64,000 bases of DNA from Polaribacter sp. BM10 (GCF_002005425.1 NZ_CP019704.1:2128001-2192000), one strand, 5' to 3'; shown: positions 9,089-18,533, numbered from the stretch's first letter. Translations and numbers: made by a program. The notes: generated by a model not told the origin, from the sequence alone.

Positions 9089-10657
9089 TTAATGCTTATT
9101 CAATAATTTTTTAGCCAACTCTTTTCCTAGCTCTACACCAAATTGATCGTAGCTATAAATGTTCCAAATTATACCTTGTGTATAAATTTTATGCTCATAT
9201 AAAGCTATCAATTTACCTAAAGATTTTGGTGTTAGTTTATCAAATAAAATGGCATTACTTGGTCGGTTACCTTCAAACACTTTAAAAGGTAGCAATTGTG
9301 CTATTTTATCTTTATCCCCAGAAAATTTTAATTCTAAATGAACTTCTTCTTTTGTTTTACCAAATGCTAAGGCTTCTATTTGACCATAAAAGTTTGCCAT
9401 TAATTTTTTATGATGATCTGTTAACCCGTGTAAAGACTCTTTATAACCAATAAAATCCGCAGGAATTAACTTTGTACCTTGATGCACCAATTGCATAAAT
9501 GCATGTTGCATATTTGTACCTGTACTTCCCCAAACAATTGTACCGGTTTGGTAATCTATTTTGTCTCCGTTTCTATCTACACCTTTACCATTACTCTCCA
9601 TAATAGCTTGTTGTAAATAATCTGGCAGCTTTTTTAAATACTGTGTGTAAGGTAAAACAGCTTCTGTTTCTGCATTGTAAAAATTATTATACCAAACACT
9701 TAACAATGCTAAAATTACAGGAATGTTATTTTCAAACTCTGTGTTTCTAAAGTGCAAATCCATTTCTTCTGCACCATCTAATAAGGCTCTATAATTATCG
9801 AAACCTACAGATAAACTGATAGACAAACCAACAGCAGACCAAAGTGAAAAACGCCCACCAACCCAGTTCCACATAGGAAAAACGTTTGCTTTATCTATCC
9901 CAAAACTATCAACTGCTTCTAAATTTGTAGAAACTGCAACAAAATGCTTTGGTATATCGAAAATTGTTGCCGATTTTAAAAACCAGTTTTTAAGTGTTTC
10001 TGCATTTGTTATGGTTTCTTGTGTTGTAAATGTTTTAGAAACGATTACAAATAAAGTAGTTTCTGGATTTAATTTCTTAATAATTTCTGAAACATGATCA
10101 CCATCTACATTAGAAACAAAATGTGTTGTTAATTGATTTTTATAATACTGTAGCGATTCTACAACCATGTCTGGCCCAAGATCTGACCCACCAATACCAA
10201 TATTTACAACATCTGTTATAGATTTACCTGTGTAACCTTTCCATTTACCAGAAATTACTTTATTACTAAAACTTCTAATTTTACGTAATGCAGTTTGAAT
10301 TTGTGGCTTAATATTCTTACCATTTACTAAAACAGCTTCATCAGAATTACTTCTTAAAGCAGTATGTAAAACTTCTCTACCTTCTGTCGCATTTATGACT
10401 TCTCCAGAAAACTGCTTTTCTATAGCATCTTTTAAGTCTACTTCTTTTGCCAACTCAACTAATAAAGAAAGTGTTTCTTCTGTAATTCTATTTTTAGAAA
10501 AATCTACGGATAAATCTCCTAATTCTAAAGAAAAATCATCTTTTCTATTCGTGTCTTTACACAAATCTTTAATACTAATGTCTTTGTTATCATTAAAGTG
10601 GTTTGTAAGTTTTTCCCAAGCTTGAGTTTTGGTTGGATTGATGTTTTTTAAAGCCAT
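9089..10657 (-). CDS. pgi: glucose-6-phosphate isomerase
   Basis: This 522-residue enzyme interconverts glucose-6-phosphate and fructose-6-phosphate in glycolysis and gluconeogenesis. Family signatures are [14 protein letters not shown] (about residue 155), SKTFTTQET (about 208), [14 protein letters not shown] (about 266) and [13 protein letters not shown] (about 391), including the catalytic Glu of MESNGK and the His of HGLTDHH. Length is slightly below the 545-550 residues of the enterobacterial enzyme. It begins 4 nt downstream of the M23 peptidase gene, which suggests co-transcription. Cytoplasmic. Confidence 0.96.
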   Translation of the reverse strand: MALKNINPTKTQAWEKLTNHFNDNKDISIKDLCKDTNRKDDFSLELGDLSVDFSKNRITEETLSLLVELAKEVDLKDAIEKQFSGEVINATEGREVLHTALRSNSDEAVLVNGKNIKPQIQTALRKIRSFSNKVISGKWKGYTGKSITDVVNIGIGGSDLGPDMVVESLQYYKNQLTTHFVSNVDGDHVSEIIKKLNPETTLFVIVSKTFTTQETITNAETLKNWFLKSATIFDIPKHFVAVSTNLEAVDSFGIDKANVFPMWNWVGGRFSLWSAVGLSISLSVGFDNYRALLDGAEEMDLHFRNTEFENNIPVILALLSVWYNNFYNAETEAVLPYTQYLKKLPDYLQQAIMESNGKGVDRNGDKIDYQTGTIVWGSTGTNMQHAFMQLVHQGTKLIPADFIGYKESLHGLTDHHKKLMANFYGQIEALAFGKTKEEVHLELKFSGDKDKIAQLLPFKVFEGNRPSNAILFDKLTPKSLGKLIALYEHKIYTQGIIWNIYSYDQFGVELGKELAKKLLNKH

Positions 10658-10661
10658 TTTA

Positions 10662-11936
10662 TTAATTTTGTGCTACTATTTCTTTTGTTATTGTAGGTTC
10701 TTCTATTACTGGTAAATTGTTGTCTAATTGATTTTTTAAAAGATACATATGTTTAAAAAATCTAGGTTTTAGACTATCTTTTAAAGGTTCTGCTTCTGGT
10801 AATTTTGTTTTTGGACTTAATGGATCTACTTGCCTTCCGTTTTTCCAAAAACGATAACAAACATGTGGTCCGCCAGAATTTCCTGTCATACCAACTAAAC
10901 CAATTACATCTCCTTGTTTTACATAATCTCCTTTTTTAACCTTTCGAGTTTTCATATGTAAATATTGTGTAGAATAGATGCTATTGTGCTTAATTTTCAC
11001 AAACTTACCATTACCACCTCTTCTGGTAGATTCTACAACAGTACCACTTGCAGTGGCAATTATAGGCGTACCAATTCTTGCCGCAAAATCTGTTCCTTTA
11101 TGTGGTTTTACTTTATTACCGTAATATGCAATTCTTCTCTTTAAATTATATCTAGAAGAAATTCTATATTGAAATTTAATAGGACTTTTTAAGAACTGAC
11201 TTCTTAACATATTTCCTTTTTCATCATAATATTCTTCTATTCCTTTTATAGAATCTGCTAAGAATCGAAATGCATATAAATCTTGATCTTTGTGTTTAAA
11301 AACTGCCGACTTAATCTTACCATAACCTGCAAACAGACTATCGTTTATAAATTTTTCTTCGAAAACAAGTTTAAAAGAATCTCCTTTTTGCAGTTTGTAG
11401 AAATCTAAAGTCCAAGCATAAATATCTGCTACAGCATACGTTAAATTTGGTGATAAATGTAAACTATCCATAGCATTAGAAAGATTCGAATAAATTTTTC
11501 CTTCGACTACTTTTTCTACAGTTTTTATAGGTTGCAAATAAGTATAAGCTTCTGTTATAGAATCTTTAAAATCTACAACTGTTGCTTTAATTTTATCATT
11601 TTTATAGATAAATACTTTTGCTTGCTCTAAAGAGTCTTTGCTAGATAAAATCATGTATGGTTTACCGGCTCTTACTTTTCTTACATCGAAAACATCTTTT
11701 ATAGAACCTGCAATGCTGTTTATCTTCGGATAACTAACATGATGTCTATCTAATATAGCTCCAAAACTTTCTCCTGATTTAATTGTATCTAAAACAACCT
11801 TGTAATCATCTACCTTAAAACCATACTTGTATACAGGTTTTGGTGCTGGTTTTTTTACAGGTTCTTTAATTTTTTCTTCACTTTTACAAGCAAACAAAAT
11901 AATAGTAGTTAGGAGGATGTAGAATACTTTTTTCAA
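10662..11936 (-). CDS. M23 family metallopeptidase lipoprotein (HxC variant)
   Basis: The frame can be read from ATG at 11975, but the TTG at 11936 gives [17 protein letters not shown], a normal lipoprotein signal, so I prefer it. The central region (about residues 40-250) contains LysM/opacity-like cell-wall domains. The C-terminal LytM domain starts near [11 protein letters not shown], which gives the His and Asp zinc ligands. The second motif reads GPHVCYRFW, so the usual HxH is HxC, with the second metal-binding His replaced by Cys. Such enzymes cleave peptidoglycan stem cross-links, or act as activators if degenerate. It is anchored on the periplasmic side, upstream of pgi. Confidence 0.85.
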   Translation of the reverse strand: MKKVFYILLTTIILFACKSEEKIKEPVKKPAPKPVYKYGFKVDDYKVVLDTIKSGESFGAILDRHHVSYPKINSIAGSIKDVFDVRKVRAGKPYMILSSKDSLEQAKVFIYKNDKIKATVVDFKDSITEAYTYLQPIKTVEKVVEGKIYSNLSNAMDSLHLSPNLTYAVADIYAWTLDFYKLQKGDSFKLVFEEKFINDSLFAGYGKIKSAVFKHKDQDLYAFRFLADSIKGIEEYYDEKGNMLRSQFLKSPIKFQYRISSRYNLKRRIAYYGNKVKPHKGTDFAARIGTPIIATASGTVVESTRRGGNGKFVKIKHNSIYSTQYLHMKTRKVKKGDYVKQGDVIGLVGMTGNSGGPHVCYRFWKNGRQVDPLSPKTKLPEAEPLKDSLKPRFFKHMYLLKNQLDNNLPVIEEPTITKEIVAQN

Positions 11937-12058
11937 AAAATTGGGAGCTATTAAATTTAACACCCAAAAGTACAAATAAAATTGATTTATTTTAAATCTT
12001 AAACCCGAAGTTCCTAAAACGGTTTCGTTAAAGTTTTAATAAATTAAATAAAATCTAT

Positions 12059-12838
12059 TTAACTCTTTTTAAAATCGTTAGCTAAACCTTTGTAAGCTTC
12101 TAGCTCTGCTCTTAAAGAACCTACAGATAAATCTGCTTTCATTTTAATTGGTATTTTATTTAAATCATCAGTAATCCAGATTGTTACACTTTCTTGCGCT
12201 TTAAAAACTCTACCAGATTGCACTAACGGCCTAAATATTAAAGAATTAATTTTACCAAACTTAGTTTTTAAAACTTCTCTACCTAAAAAACGGAGCTTGA
12301 ATGGATAAATTTGAGAATCCATAAACATATCTATTGCTATTTCATCTCCTTTTTCCATATGCTTTACATCTTGATTTCTTAAATAATAAAAAGATGAAAG
12401 CATGTCTTGTACATTAGAAAATGCGACTGTTGTATCTTTTTGATTTTCAAAATCTTGAACATAGGCTTTGTTGGTATTGTAATCAAAATTGGTAATTCTA
12501 TGCTTTTTATAACCACCTTCATCAATCTTTCTCTTAAAAACATAAGGTTTTACTTCGTTTTTATCAAAATAACTTTCGTAAACATCATCTACTTTAAAAA
12601 ACCATTTTATCATTCCAGAAGTCCAACCAGATCCTTTTGTATAGTATACTTTTTTACCATTTAAATCTTTTTCATCTACCTCTAAAATTGCCGTTCCTGC
12701 TCTTAAAAAACCACTATAACTCATCTTATAGCGTAACCATTCTCCGCTTTTAAATGCTTCTTTTTCTTCTTGAGAAAAAGTAGTAGTTGTTATTATTACA
12801 GTAATTAATAGTAAGATATATTTTTTCATCGTTTTCAA
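12059..12838 (-). CDS. DUF3108 domain-containing exported protein
   Basis: This 259-residue protein has a signal peptide (MKKYILLLITVIITTTTFSQ, start at either of two nearby ATGs, 12838 or 12829). It matches the DUF3108 family pattern: GEWLRYKMSYSGFLRAG near the N-terminus, WFFKVDDVYESYFD in the middle and VTIWITDDLNKIPIKMK near the C-terminus, consistent with an all-beta periplasmic or outer-membrane-associated protein. Function in the family is unknown. It lies upstream of the M23 peptidase on the same strand with a gap of about 120 bp. Confidence 0.82.
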   Translation of the reverse strand: MKTMKKYILLLITVIITTTTFSQEEKEAFKSGEWLRYKMSYSGFLRAGTAILEVDEKDLNGKKVYYTKGSGWTSGMIKWFFKVDDVYESYFDKNEVKPYVFKRKIDEGGYKKHRITNFDYNTNKAYVQDFENQKDTTVAFSNVQDMLSSFYYLRNQDVKHMEKGDEIAIDMFMDSQIYPFKLRFLGREVLKTKFGKINSLIFRPLVQSGRVFKAQESVTIWITDDLNKIPIKMKADLSVGSLRAELEAYKGLANDFKKS

Positions 12839-12878
12839 ACTTATAAAAAACTAATGACAATTACTGTTCCAAAAAAGA

Positions 12879-12915
12879 AAAAAGTGATTTACTAATAATT
12901 TGTAAATCACTTTTT
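12879..12915 (-). terminator. hairpin terminator after kynA
   Basis: A perfect 14-bp inverted repeat (AAAAAGTGATTTAC with GTAAATCACTTTTT) lies about 50 nt past the stop of tryptophan dioxygenase and gives a T run on the minus strand. Confidence 0.82.
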
Positions 12916-12963
12916 AACGTTTTCTTTAAATACTAATTTTTAAAAGAATCGTAGCATTGTTAT

Positions 12964-13881
12964 CTAAAATGTTCCCCAATTCTTTAACTCTTCTTCGCTC
13001 CATAAATACGGATAAAAAATTCTTCTTTGATACTTTGGATGCATGTATTTACGCCAACTACTTCCGCCAGTTGCCTCTAAATCTTTTTCTTTTCCGCCTA
13101 AATATTTACCAGCAGCTTTGTAATGTGCCATTACCCATTTTACATTTACGGTATAATCGTAATGCCTCATTGCCTTTATTAGACTTGGGTTCTGCTGCAC
13201 ATCTTTTGGTAATTCTTTAAATTTTCGAGATAAATTTATATCGTTATAATCCTCCATGAAATCTATAAACTCACCTAAATACTTCTTTTCGAATAAGTTT
13301 AATAATGTAGATTTTTGACCTGTTGTGTAGTTTTTACCTGCTGCTTGCCAATACAAATGATTGTATGCATTCTTAAAAGAAGAATTTCTATCAATAGAAT
13401 CTCTATATCTTGCGTCTATTAAGTTGATCAATTCTGTAGATGCAAATTCTATTTTACGATATTGTGCCGATTGAAAACCACTTGCAGGTGTTAATGTATT
13501 TCTAAATTTTAAATATTGTTCTTTCTCCATACCTTCTGCCATAACAGAAAAAGAATTGCAAAGCATATCAAAATATCTACTAATTCTATTTAAATGCATC
13601 GAAAACTTATCTGCAGTTACTTCTATAGCTTTTGATACTTGCGCAATCTCCCACAAAATCATTTTAAAAAGCAACTCGTTTACTTGATGATACATAATAA
13701 AAACCATTTCATCTGGTTGCGTTGTTCTTGGTGTTTGCAAACCTAAAAGTGCATCTGTCTGAATATAATCCCAATACGTAATTGGCGTACTATGCAACAA
13801 ACCTTCTAACATTGCATCTACAGGAACACCTAATTTATCGTATTTTTCTTCTATTGCTTTGAGTATTTCTTCTCTGTTCAT
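12964..13881 (-). CDS. kynA: tryptophan 2,3-dioxygenase
   Basis: This 305-residue haem enzyme oxidises L-tryptophan to N-formylkynurenine, the first step of the kynurenine route. Signatures are YHQVNELLFKMILWE (about residue 65), RYFDMLCNSFSVM (about 105) and TPASGFQSAQYRKIE (about 130), matching the substrate- and haem-binding helices of the all-alpha family. No other kynurenine gene is adjacent. It is separated from hpd by a strong terminator at 13952-13995, so it is a separate transcript. A purine-rich tract (13884-13921) precedes its start. Confidence 0.94.
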   Translation of the reverse strand: MNREEILKAIEEKYDKLGVPVDAMLEGLLHSTPITYWDYIQTDALLGLQTPRTTQPDEMVFIMYHQVNELLFKMILWEIAQVSKAIEVTADKFSMHLNRISRYFDMLCNSFSVMAEGMEKEQYLKFRNTLTPASGFQSAQYRKIEFASTELINLIDARYRDSIDRNSSFKNAYNHLYWQAAGKNYTTGQKSTLLNLFEKKYLGEFIDFMEDYNDINLSRKFKELPKDVQQNPSLIKAMRHYDYTVNVKWVMAHYKAAGKYLGGKEKDLEATGGSSWRKYMHPKYQRRIFYPYLWSEEELKNWGTF

Positions 13882-13951
13882 AATTTAAGAATCAAGATAT
13901 AAGAACAAAGAAACAAGACTTTTTTTTGAAAATCTAATTTATTTGCCAAAT

Positions 13952-13995
13952 AAAAAACCAAGAGTAAAATGATAATCATCTTACTCTTGGTTGTA
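13952..13995 (-). terminator. hairpin terminator after hpd
   Basis: A perfect 12-bp stem (AACCAAGAGTAA with TTACTCTTGGTT) with a self-complementary loop (GATGATAATCATC region) and a T run on the minus strand lies 27 nt downstream of the hpd stop. Confidence 0.85.
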
Positions 13996-14021
13996 ATAAT
14001 ACTTTATAATAAGAACTTTAC

Positions 14022-15185
14022 TTATAAAGTTCCTCTTTTTGCTTGTTCTCTTTCTATAGACTCAAACAATGCCTTAAAGTTTCCTGCTCCAAAACCTTTA
14101 GCTCCCATTCTTTGAATGATTTCAAAAAATAAGGTTGGTCTATCTTCTACTGGTTTTGTGAAAATTTGTAATAAATAACCTTCTTCATCCGCATCAATCA
14201 TAATACCTAAACCTTTTAGTTTTTCGATATCTTCTTTTAACTCGTGGCTAAACTCTTCTAAACGACCAGGAACAGATTTATAATATTCATCTGGTGGCGT
14301 AGATAAAAACTCTACTCCGTTTGCTCTTAATTGCGATACTGTTTTTAAAATATCATCTGTTGCAACCGCGATATGTTGTACACCTGCACCTTCATAAAAA
14401 TCTAGATATTCTTCTATTTGAGAACGTTTCTTACCTTCTGCTGGTTCGTTTATAGGAAATTTGATTCGTCCATTTCCGTTAGACATAACTTTACTCATTA
14501 ATGCAGAATATTCTGTATGAATTTGCTTATCATCAAAAGATAAAAAGTTTTCGAATCCCATAACGTCTTCGTACCATTTCACCCAAACATCCATTTGATT
14601 CCAACCAACATTACCAACCATATGATCGATATATTTTAAACCCGCAGTTGGCGGATTGTAGTCTGATTCCCATTTTTGAAAGCCTGGTAAAAATGCGCCG
14701 TTGTAATTTTTACGTTCTACAAACATATGAACAGTTTCACCATAAGTATAAATTCCAGCTCTTACAACTTCACCGTGTTCATCTTTTTCTACGGTTGGTT
14801 CCATATAAGATTTTGCACCTCTAGAAGTTGTTTCTTCGTAAGCTTTTCTAGCATCTTCAACCCAAAGAGCAACAACTTTAACTCCGTCACCATGTTTTAC
14901 AATATGGTCATTAATTGGCGATTTGCTATTTAACGGCGTTGTTAGCATCAACTTTATTTTGTCTTGTGTAAGTACATAAGACACAGAATCTTTAGCTCCA
15001 GTTTCTAATCCGCGATAGGCGTGTGATTGAAATCCGAATGCTGTTTTGTAAAAATGTGCTGCTTGTTTTGCGTTACCTACATAAAACTCTACGTAATCTG
15101 TTCCTAAAAGTGGAAGGAAATCTTGTGCTCCTTCAAATATTTTTTCTAAACCGTAGTTTACTGATTTTATTTCTTTTTTACTCAT
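14022..15185 (-). CDS. hpd: 4-hydroxyphenylpyruvate dioxygenase
   Basis: This 387-residue non-haem iron enzyme converts 4-hydroxyphenylpyruvate to homogentisate in tyrosine degradation. The two vicinal-oxygen-chelate halves and the metal triad are visible: His188 in YIDHMVGNVG, His271 in GVQHIAVATDD and Glu355 in LFFEIIQRMG. The C-terminus GAGNFKALFESIEREQ is typical. It is transcribed with hmgA (upstream on the same strand), and the four-helix-bundle pseudogene lies between them. The downstream terminator ends the unit. Cytoplasmic. Confidence 0.96.
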   Translation of the reverse strand: MSKKEIKSVNYGLEKIFEGAQDFLPLLGTDYVEFYVGNAKQAAHFYKTAFGFQSHAYRGLETGAKDSVSYVLTQDKIKLMLTTPLNSKSPINDHIVKHGDGVKVVALWVEDARKAYEETTSRGAKSYMEPTVEKDEHGEVVRAGIYTYGETVHMFVERKNYNGAFLPGFQKWESDYNPPTAGLKYIDHMVGNVGWNQMDVWVKWYEDVMGFENFLSFDDKQIHTEYSALMSKVMSNGNGRIKFPINEPAEGKKRSQIEEYLDFYEGAGVQHIAVATDDILKTVSQLRANGVEFLSTPPDEYYKSVPGRLEEFSHELKEDIEKLKGLGIMIDADEEGYLLQIFTKPVEDRPTLFFEIIQRMGAKGFGAGNFKALFESIEREQAKRGTL

Positions 15186-15232
15186 CTGTTTACTTTATAG
15201 AAAAGAGAGAAGAGATACAAGAGAAAAGATTT

Positions 15233-15592
15233 TTAGAGTTTATCTTGAAAACCCATGGTCATCTTTTGAAATTCTTGAATTTTTACTTCAATCTTTATTA
15301 ATTGTTCTTTTTTTATATAATTTCTATTGCAAGCTATTATTAATTGGGTTTCAAGTTCGAAAGAAGAACCTAAAGAAATATCTTAAAAATGCGAAAATGA
15401 TTTATCAGTTCTAGATGAACCTTCTGCAATATTACTAGGAATTGAAACAGAGCATCTACTTAGTTGAGATCTTAACCCGAATTTTTCATCTTTAGGAAAC
15501 TCACTCAAAAGCCCAAAAACATCATCAACAATTTCAATTCCGATTTTCCAAATCTTTAAATTCTTGTAATTATGTCTTTTTCGCCTCTCCAT
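15233..15592 (-). pseudogene. four-helix bundle protein (S23/IVS family), in-frame nonsense mutation
   Basis: Starting at ATG 15592 (MERRKRHNYKNLKIWKIG), the frame reads the conserved GLRSQLSRCSVSIPSNIAEG core and stops after DKSFSHF at TAA 15383-15385. Translation past the stop in the same frame continues the family perfectly: DISLGSSFELETQLIIACN and on to QDKL, ending at TAA 15233-15235, for 119 residues in total. The TAA replaces a codon that in relatives is normally Leu, so TTA to TAA is the simplest change. No frameshift is present. The family forms small pentameric helical bundles, often encoded in rRNA intervening sequences or as free-standing genes. Its position inside the hmgA-hpd unit is unusual. 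It may be a recent pseudogene or a truncated 69-residue product. Confidence 0.85.
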
Positions 15593-15628
15593 TTTCTTTA
15601 TTCTTTCATCTAACTTCTTTTCTCTAAT

Positions 15629-16786
15629 TTACTCCAACCACGATTTGTAATAATCTTCATCGGCAATTTTCATAGCTTCTTCTGTAACCATTAAAGGTTT
15701 AAAAGTGTCTACCATAACTGCCAATTCTTCGGTTTTTGTTTTTCCGATACTTTTTTCTGTTGTTCCGGGGTGTGGTCCGTGCGGAATACCTGCTGGATGC
15801 AATGAAATGTGACCTTGATCGATATCGTTTCTACTCATAAAATCGCCATCTACATAATACAGAACTTCGTCAGAATCTATATTACTATGGTTGTATGGCG
15901 CAGGTATTGAATTTGGATGATAATCATACAAACGTGGTACAAAACTGCAAATTACAAATGCATTTGTTTCAAAAGTTTGATGCACTGGTGGCGGTTGATG
16001 AATGCGACCTGTTATTGGTTCGAAATCGTGAATAGAAAATGCGTACGGAAAATTATATCCATCGTAACCCACAACATCAAAAGGATGAGATGCGTATACC
16101 ATTTCTATAATTTCGCCTTGTTTTTTTACTTTGATTAAAAAATCTCCTAATTCGTTATTTGTTTCTAACTCGTAAGGTCTTCTTAAATCTCGCTCGCAAA
16201 AAGGAGAATGTTCTAACAACTGACCAAACCAATTTCGGTAACGTTTTGGTGTATAAACGGGCGAGTATGATTCTACAATAAACAAACGATTGTTTTCATC
16301 ATCGAAATCTAATTTATAAATAACGCCACGTGGTATTACTAAATAATCGCCGTATTTAAAATCTAGATTTCCAAGATGTGTTCTTAATTTCCCGGTTCCT
16401 TTATGGATAAAAATAACCTCATCTGCATCTGTGTTTTTGTAAAAATATTCTGTAGTAGATTGTTTTGGTGCTGATAAAATTATATTACAATCTGAGTTTG
16501 TTAAAACTACTTTTCTACTTTCTAAATAATCATTTTCTGGCGGAACTTGAAATCCGCGAAAGCGATATGATTGAATATTGTTTTCTTTTGCAATTTTAGG
16601 TTTTACAGAATATTGCTTGCGTATTTCTTTGACCATTGTTGGTCTATGTTCATGATAGCTATTGGTAGACATTCCGTCGAAACCAATGGTACCAAACAAT
16701 TGTTCGTAATACAAACTACCGTCTTTTTTACGAAACTGTGTGTGTCTTTTTGGAGGGATTTCTCCTAATTTATGATAAAAAGGCAT
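15629..16786 (-). CDS. hmgA: homogentisate 1,2-dioxygenase
   Basis: This 385-residue cupin-type iron dioxygenase opens the homogentisate ring to maleylacetoacetate, following HPPD in tyrosine breakdown. Supporting motifs are IHKGTGKLRTHLG (N-terminal cupin), PPPVHQTFETNAFVICSFVP, the iron-site segment YNHSNIDSDEVLYY, and HPAGIPHGPHPG near the C-terminus. It belongs to the shorter bacterial branch. No maleylacetoacetate isomerase or fumarylacetoacetase is adjacent. Its likely -7 box is about 135 nt upstream, leaving a long untranslated leader. Confidence 0.95.
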   Translation of the reverse strand: MPFYHKLGEIPPKRHTQFRKKDGSLYYEQLFGTIGFDGMSTNSYHEHRPTMVKEIRKQYSVKPKIAKENNIQSYRFRGFQVPPENDYLESRKVVLTNSDCNIILSAPKQSTTEYFYKNTDADEVIFIHKGTGKLRTHLGNLDFKYGDYLVIPRGVIYKLDFDDENNRLFIVESYSPVYTPKRYRNWFGQLLEHSPFCERDLRRPYELETNNELGDFLIKVKKQGEIIEMVYASHPFDVVGYDGYNFPYAFSIHDFEPITGRIHQPPPVHQTFETNAFVICSFVPRLYDYHPNSIPAPYNHSNIDSDEVLYYVDGDFMSRNDIDQGHISLHPAGIPHGPHPGTTEKSIGKTKTEELAVMVDTFKPLMVTEEAMKIADEDYYKSWLE

Positions 16787-16921
16787 GTTTTTCTTAAAAT
16801 TTAAATTAATAAAATTGATTAAAATAAAGATTTAAGAATAGTTATTCTGGATTGCGTTTGATAAGAAATTTTAAGTGTGATAGTAAATCTGAATACATTT
16901 CAATCGATTTAGTGAACTACA

Positions 16922-16929
16922 CAAATATA
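16922..16929 (-). promoter_or_regulatory. -7 promoter box TATATTTG (hmgA-hpd)
   Basis: TATATTTG on the minus strand matches the Bacteroidetes -7 consensus. It sits right behind the FNR terminator and about 135 nt before hmgA, so the leader would be about 125 nt. Confidence 0.4.
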
Positions 16930-16938
16930 CAAAAAGCA

Positions 16939-17012
16939 AAGGAGATTTTAAGTAATTCTAAAATAGTCTAAAAATCTATTTATAATATTACTTAAAATCT
17001 CCTTATTTTATT
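16939..17012 (-). terminator. long-stem terminator after ferredoxin-NADP reductase
   Basis: A perfect 18-bp inverted repeat (AAGGAGATTTTAAGTAAT at 16939-16956 with its complement at 16987-17004) starts 20-30 nt past the FNR stop and is followed by a T-rich run on the minus strand. Confidence 0.82.
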
Positions 17013-17031
17013 AAAAAAGTAACTTACTTTT

Positions 17032-18087
17032 TTATTCTATCTTTTTTACAACTGCTTTTGGCGCTTCTTTTCTTGTTCCATCAAAACCATCAATTCCTCC
17101 TACAGTTGTGTACTTCATTACATATTTTTTATCAGGAAAAATTCTTTTATAAGCGCTTTGACACATTAAAGTTGCTTCGTGAAAACCACAAAGAATTAAC
17201 TTTAACTTACCAGGATATGTGTTTACATCTCCAATAGCATAAATACCTGGTATATTTGTTTGATAATCTAACGCATTGTTAACTTTAATTGCATTTTTTT
17301 CGATTTCTAAGCCCCAATTTGCAATTGGACCTAGCTTTGGAGACAACCCAAATAAAGGGATAAAATGATCTGTTTCTATAGTAAAAGGTTCTTCGCCTTT
17401 TTTAACAACAGAAACACCTTCTACTTTATCTGTACCAATAATACCTTTAACTTCTGCTGGTGTTATAAGTGTAATTTTACCAGCATCTTTTAATTCTTGT
17501 ACTTTATCTACAGAATCTAAGGCGCCTCTAAATTCGTTTCTTCTATGTATTAAAGTTACAGAAGATGCAACGTCTGTTAAGAAAATAGACCAATCTAAGG
17601 CAGAGTCTCCACCACCAGAAATTACTACTTTTTTATCTCTATAAAACTCTGGATCTCTAATAATATACTCAACACCTTTGTCTTCAAAATCTTTAATGTT
17701 AGGAATCGGTGGCTTTCTTGGCTCAAAAGAACCTAAACCACCCGCAATTGCAACTACTTTTGCATGGTGTTTTGTGCCTTTATTTGTGGTAACAACAAAA
17801 GTACCATCTTCTTGTTTTTCTACAGTATCTGCTCTTTCACCTAACGTAAAACCTGGCTCAAATTGTTTTATTTGCTCCATTAACCTTTCGGTTAAATCTC
17901 CTGCTAAAATTTCTGGATAAGCAGGTATATCATAAATAGGTTTCTTCGGATAGATTTCTGAACATTGCCCACCAGGTTGTGGCAAAGCATCTATTAAATG
18001 ACAACGCAATTTTAACAAACCTGCTTCAAAAACGGTAAACAAACCTGTTGGTCCTGCGCCAATTATTAAAATATCTGTAGTAATCAT
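17032..18087 (-). CDS. ferredoxin/flavodoxin-NADP+ reductase, thioredoxin-reductase-like
   Basis: This 351-residue two-dinucleotide-binding flavoprotein has the FAD motif GAGPTG at residues 9-14, the NAD(P) motif SGGGDSALDW near 157 and the FAD-site closing motif GIYAIGDVNTYPGK near 283. The CxxC redox pair of thioredoxin reductase is absent: the equivalent segment reads GGGDSALDW without a following CATC. This marks the YumC/type-2 FNR family, which exchanges electrons between NADPH and ferredoxin or flavodoxin. It lies downstream of the NifU-C and Mrp genes on the same strand, but a hairpin at 18098-18141 separates them. It may serve the Fe-S pathway or the desaturase (inference). Confidence 0.88.
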   Translation of the reverse strand: MITTDILIIGAGPTGLFTVFEAGLLKLRCHLIDALPQPGGQCSEIYPKKPIYDIPAYPEILAGDLTERLMEQIKQFEPGFTLGERADTVEKQEDGTFVVTTNKGTKHHAKVVAIAGGLGSFEPRKPPIPNIKDFEDKGVEYIIRDPEFYRDKKVVISGGGDSALDWSIFLTDVASSVTLIHRRNEFRGALDSVDKVQELKDAGKITLITPAEVKGIIGTDKVEGVSVVKKGEEPFTIETDHFIPLFGLSPKLGPIANWGLEIEKNAIKVNNALDYQTNIPGIYAIGDVNTYPGKLKLILCGFHEATLMCQSAYKRIFPDKKYVMKYTTVGGIDGFDGTRKEAPKAVVKKIE

Positions 18088-18097
18088 TCTTTATTAT

Positions 18098-18141
18098 GTT
18101 TTAAAACCTCACAAAGTTTTATTCTTGTGAGGCTTTTATTT
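18098..18141 (-). terminator. hairpin, probable terminator of mrp-nifU transcript
   Basis: An 8-bp perfect stem (CCTCACAA with TTGTGAGG) is flanked by A and T runs. It lies between the nifU-like gene and FNR, just downstream of the structured repeat element. Confidence 0.5.
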
Positions 18142-18150
18142 TTATTGTTT

Positions 18151-18241
18151 GCGTTAGGGATTGCAGCATTTGTTTGAGCTCTTTTTTACTTTTTCTGTAA
18201 AAAAAGCGAGTGCAAAAGCCCGACCTTTTTAGGGAACGCCC
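18151..18241. repeat. structured intergenic element, GCGTTAGGG/GGGAACGCCC type
   Basis: This 91-nt non-coding unit begins GCGTTAGGGATTGCAG, contains an A/T hairpin (18181-18206), then GCGAGTGCAAAAGCCCGACC, and ends AGGGAACGCCC. The ends pair (GCGTT with AACGC). Elements with this GCGTTAGGG...GAACGCCC frame are, to my recollection, scattered through many Bacteroidetes intergenic regions. The layout resembles 2852-2922. Transcription from the minus strand would produce GGGCGTTCCC at the 5' end. Function unknown. Confidence 0.6.
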
Positions 18242-18285
18242 AAAATTATATTATTGCTTTTAATTTAAAACTGATTTTTGTCAGT

Positions 18286-18522
18286 TTAAGCAACATTTAT
18301 AACTTCTTCTATTTGTGGTGCATACTTTTTAATTGTAGCTTCTACACCATTTTTTAAGGTCATTTGGTTTACAGAACAACCTGTGCAAGCGCCTTCTAAT
18401 TGTACTTTTACAATAGCATCTTCTATAGATAAAAGTTTAATATTACCGCCATCACTCATTAAAAAAGGGCGAATTTCTTCTAACGCTTTTTCTACATTGT
18501 CTAATGTTTCTTGTGCTGTCAT
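18286..18522 (-). CDS. NifU C-terminal-domain Fe-S scaffold protein
   Basis: This 78-residue protein is only the NifU C-terminal (Nfu) domain, with the cluster-binding CxxC at Cys46/Cys49 in GACTGCSVNQMTLKNG. It acts as a scaffold or carrier for [4Fe-4S] clusters in the cytoplasm. It starts 11 nt after the stop of the Mrp ATPase gene, so the two Fe-S carriers form an operon. Confidence 0.93.
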   Translation of the reverse strand: MTAQETLDNVEKALEEIRPFLMSDGGNIKLLSIEDAIVKVQLEGACTGCSVNQMTLKNGVEATIKKYAPQIEEVINVA

Positions 18523-18533
18523 ATAAAATGAAT

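Noticed and set aside
15383..15592. A complete 69-residue gene
   Set aside because: The same frame continues the four-helix-bundle family for 49 more codons after the TAA, so the 69-residue frame is a truncated pseudogene product rather than a natural small gene.
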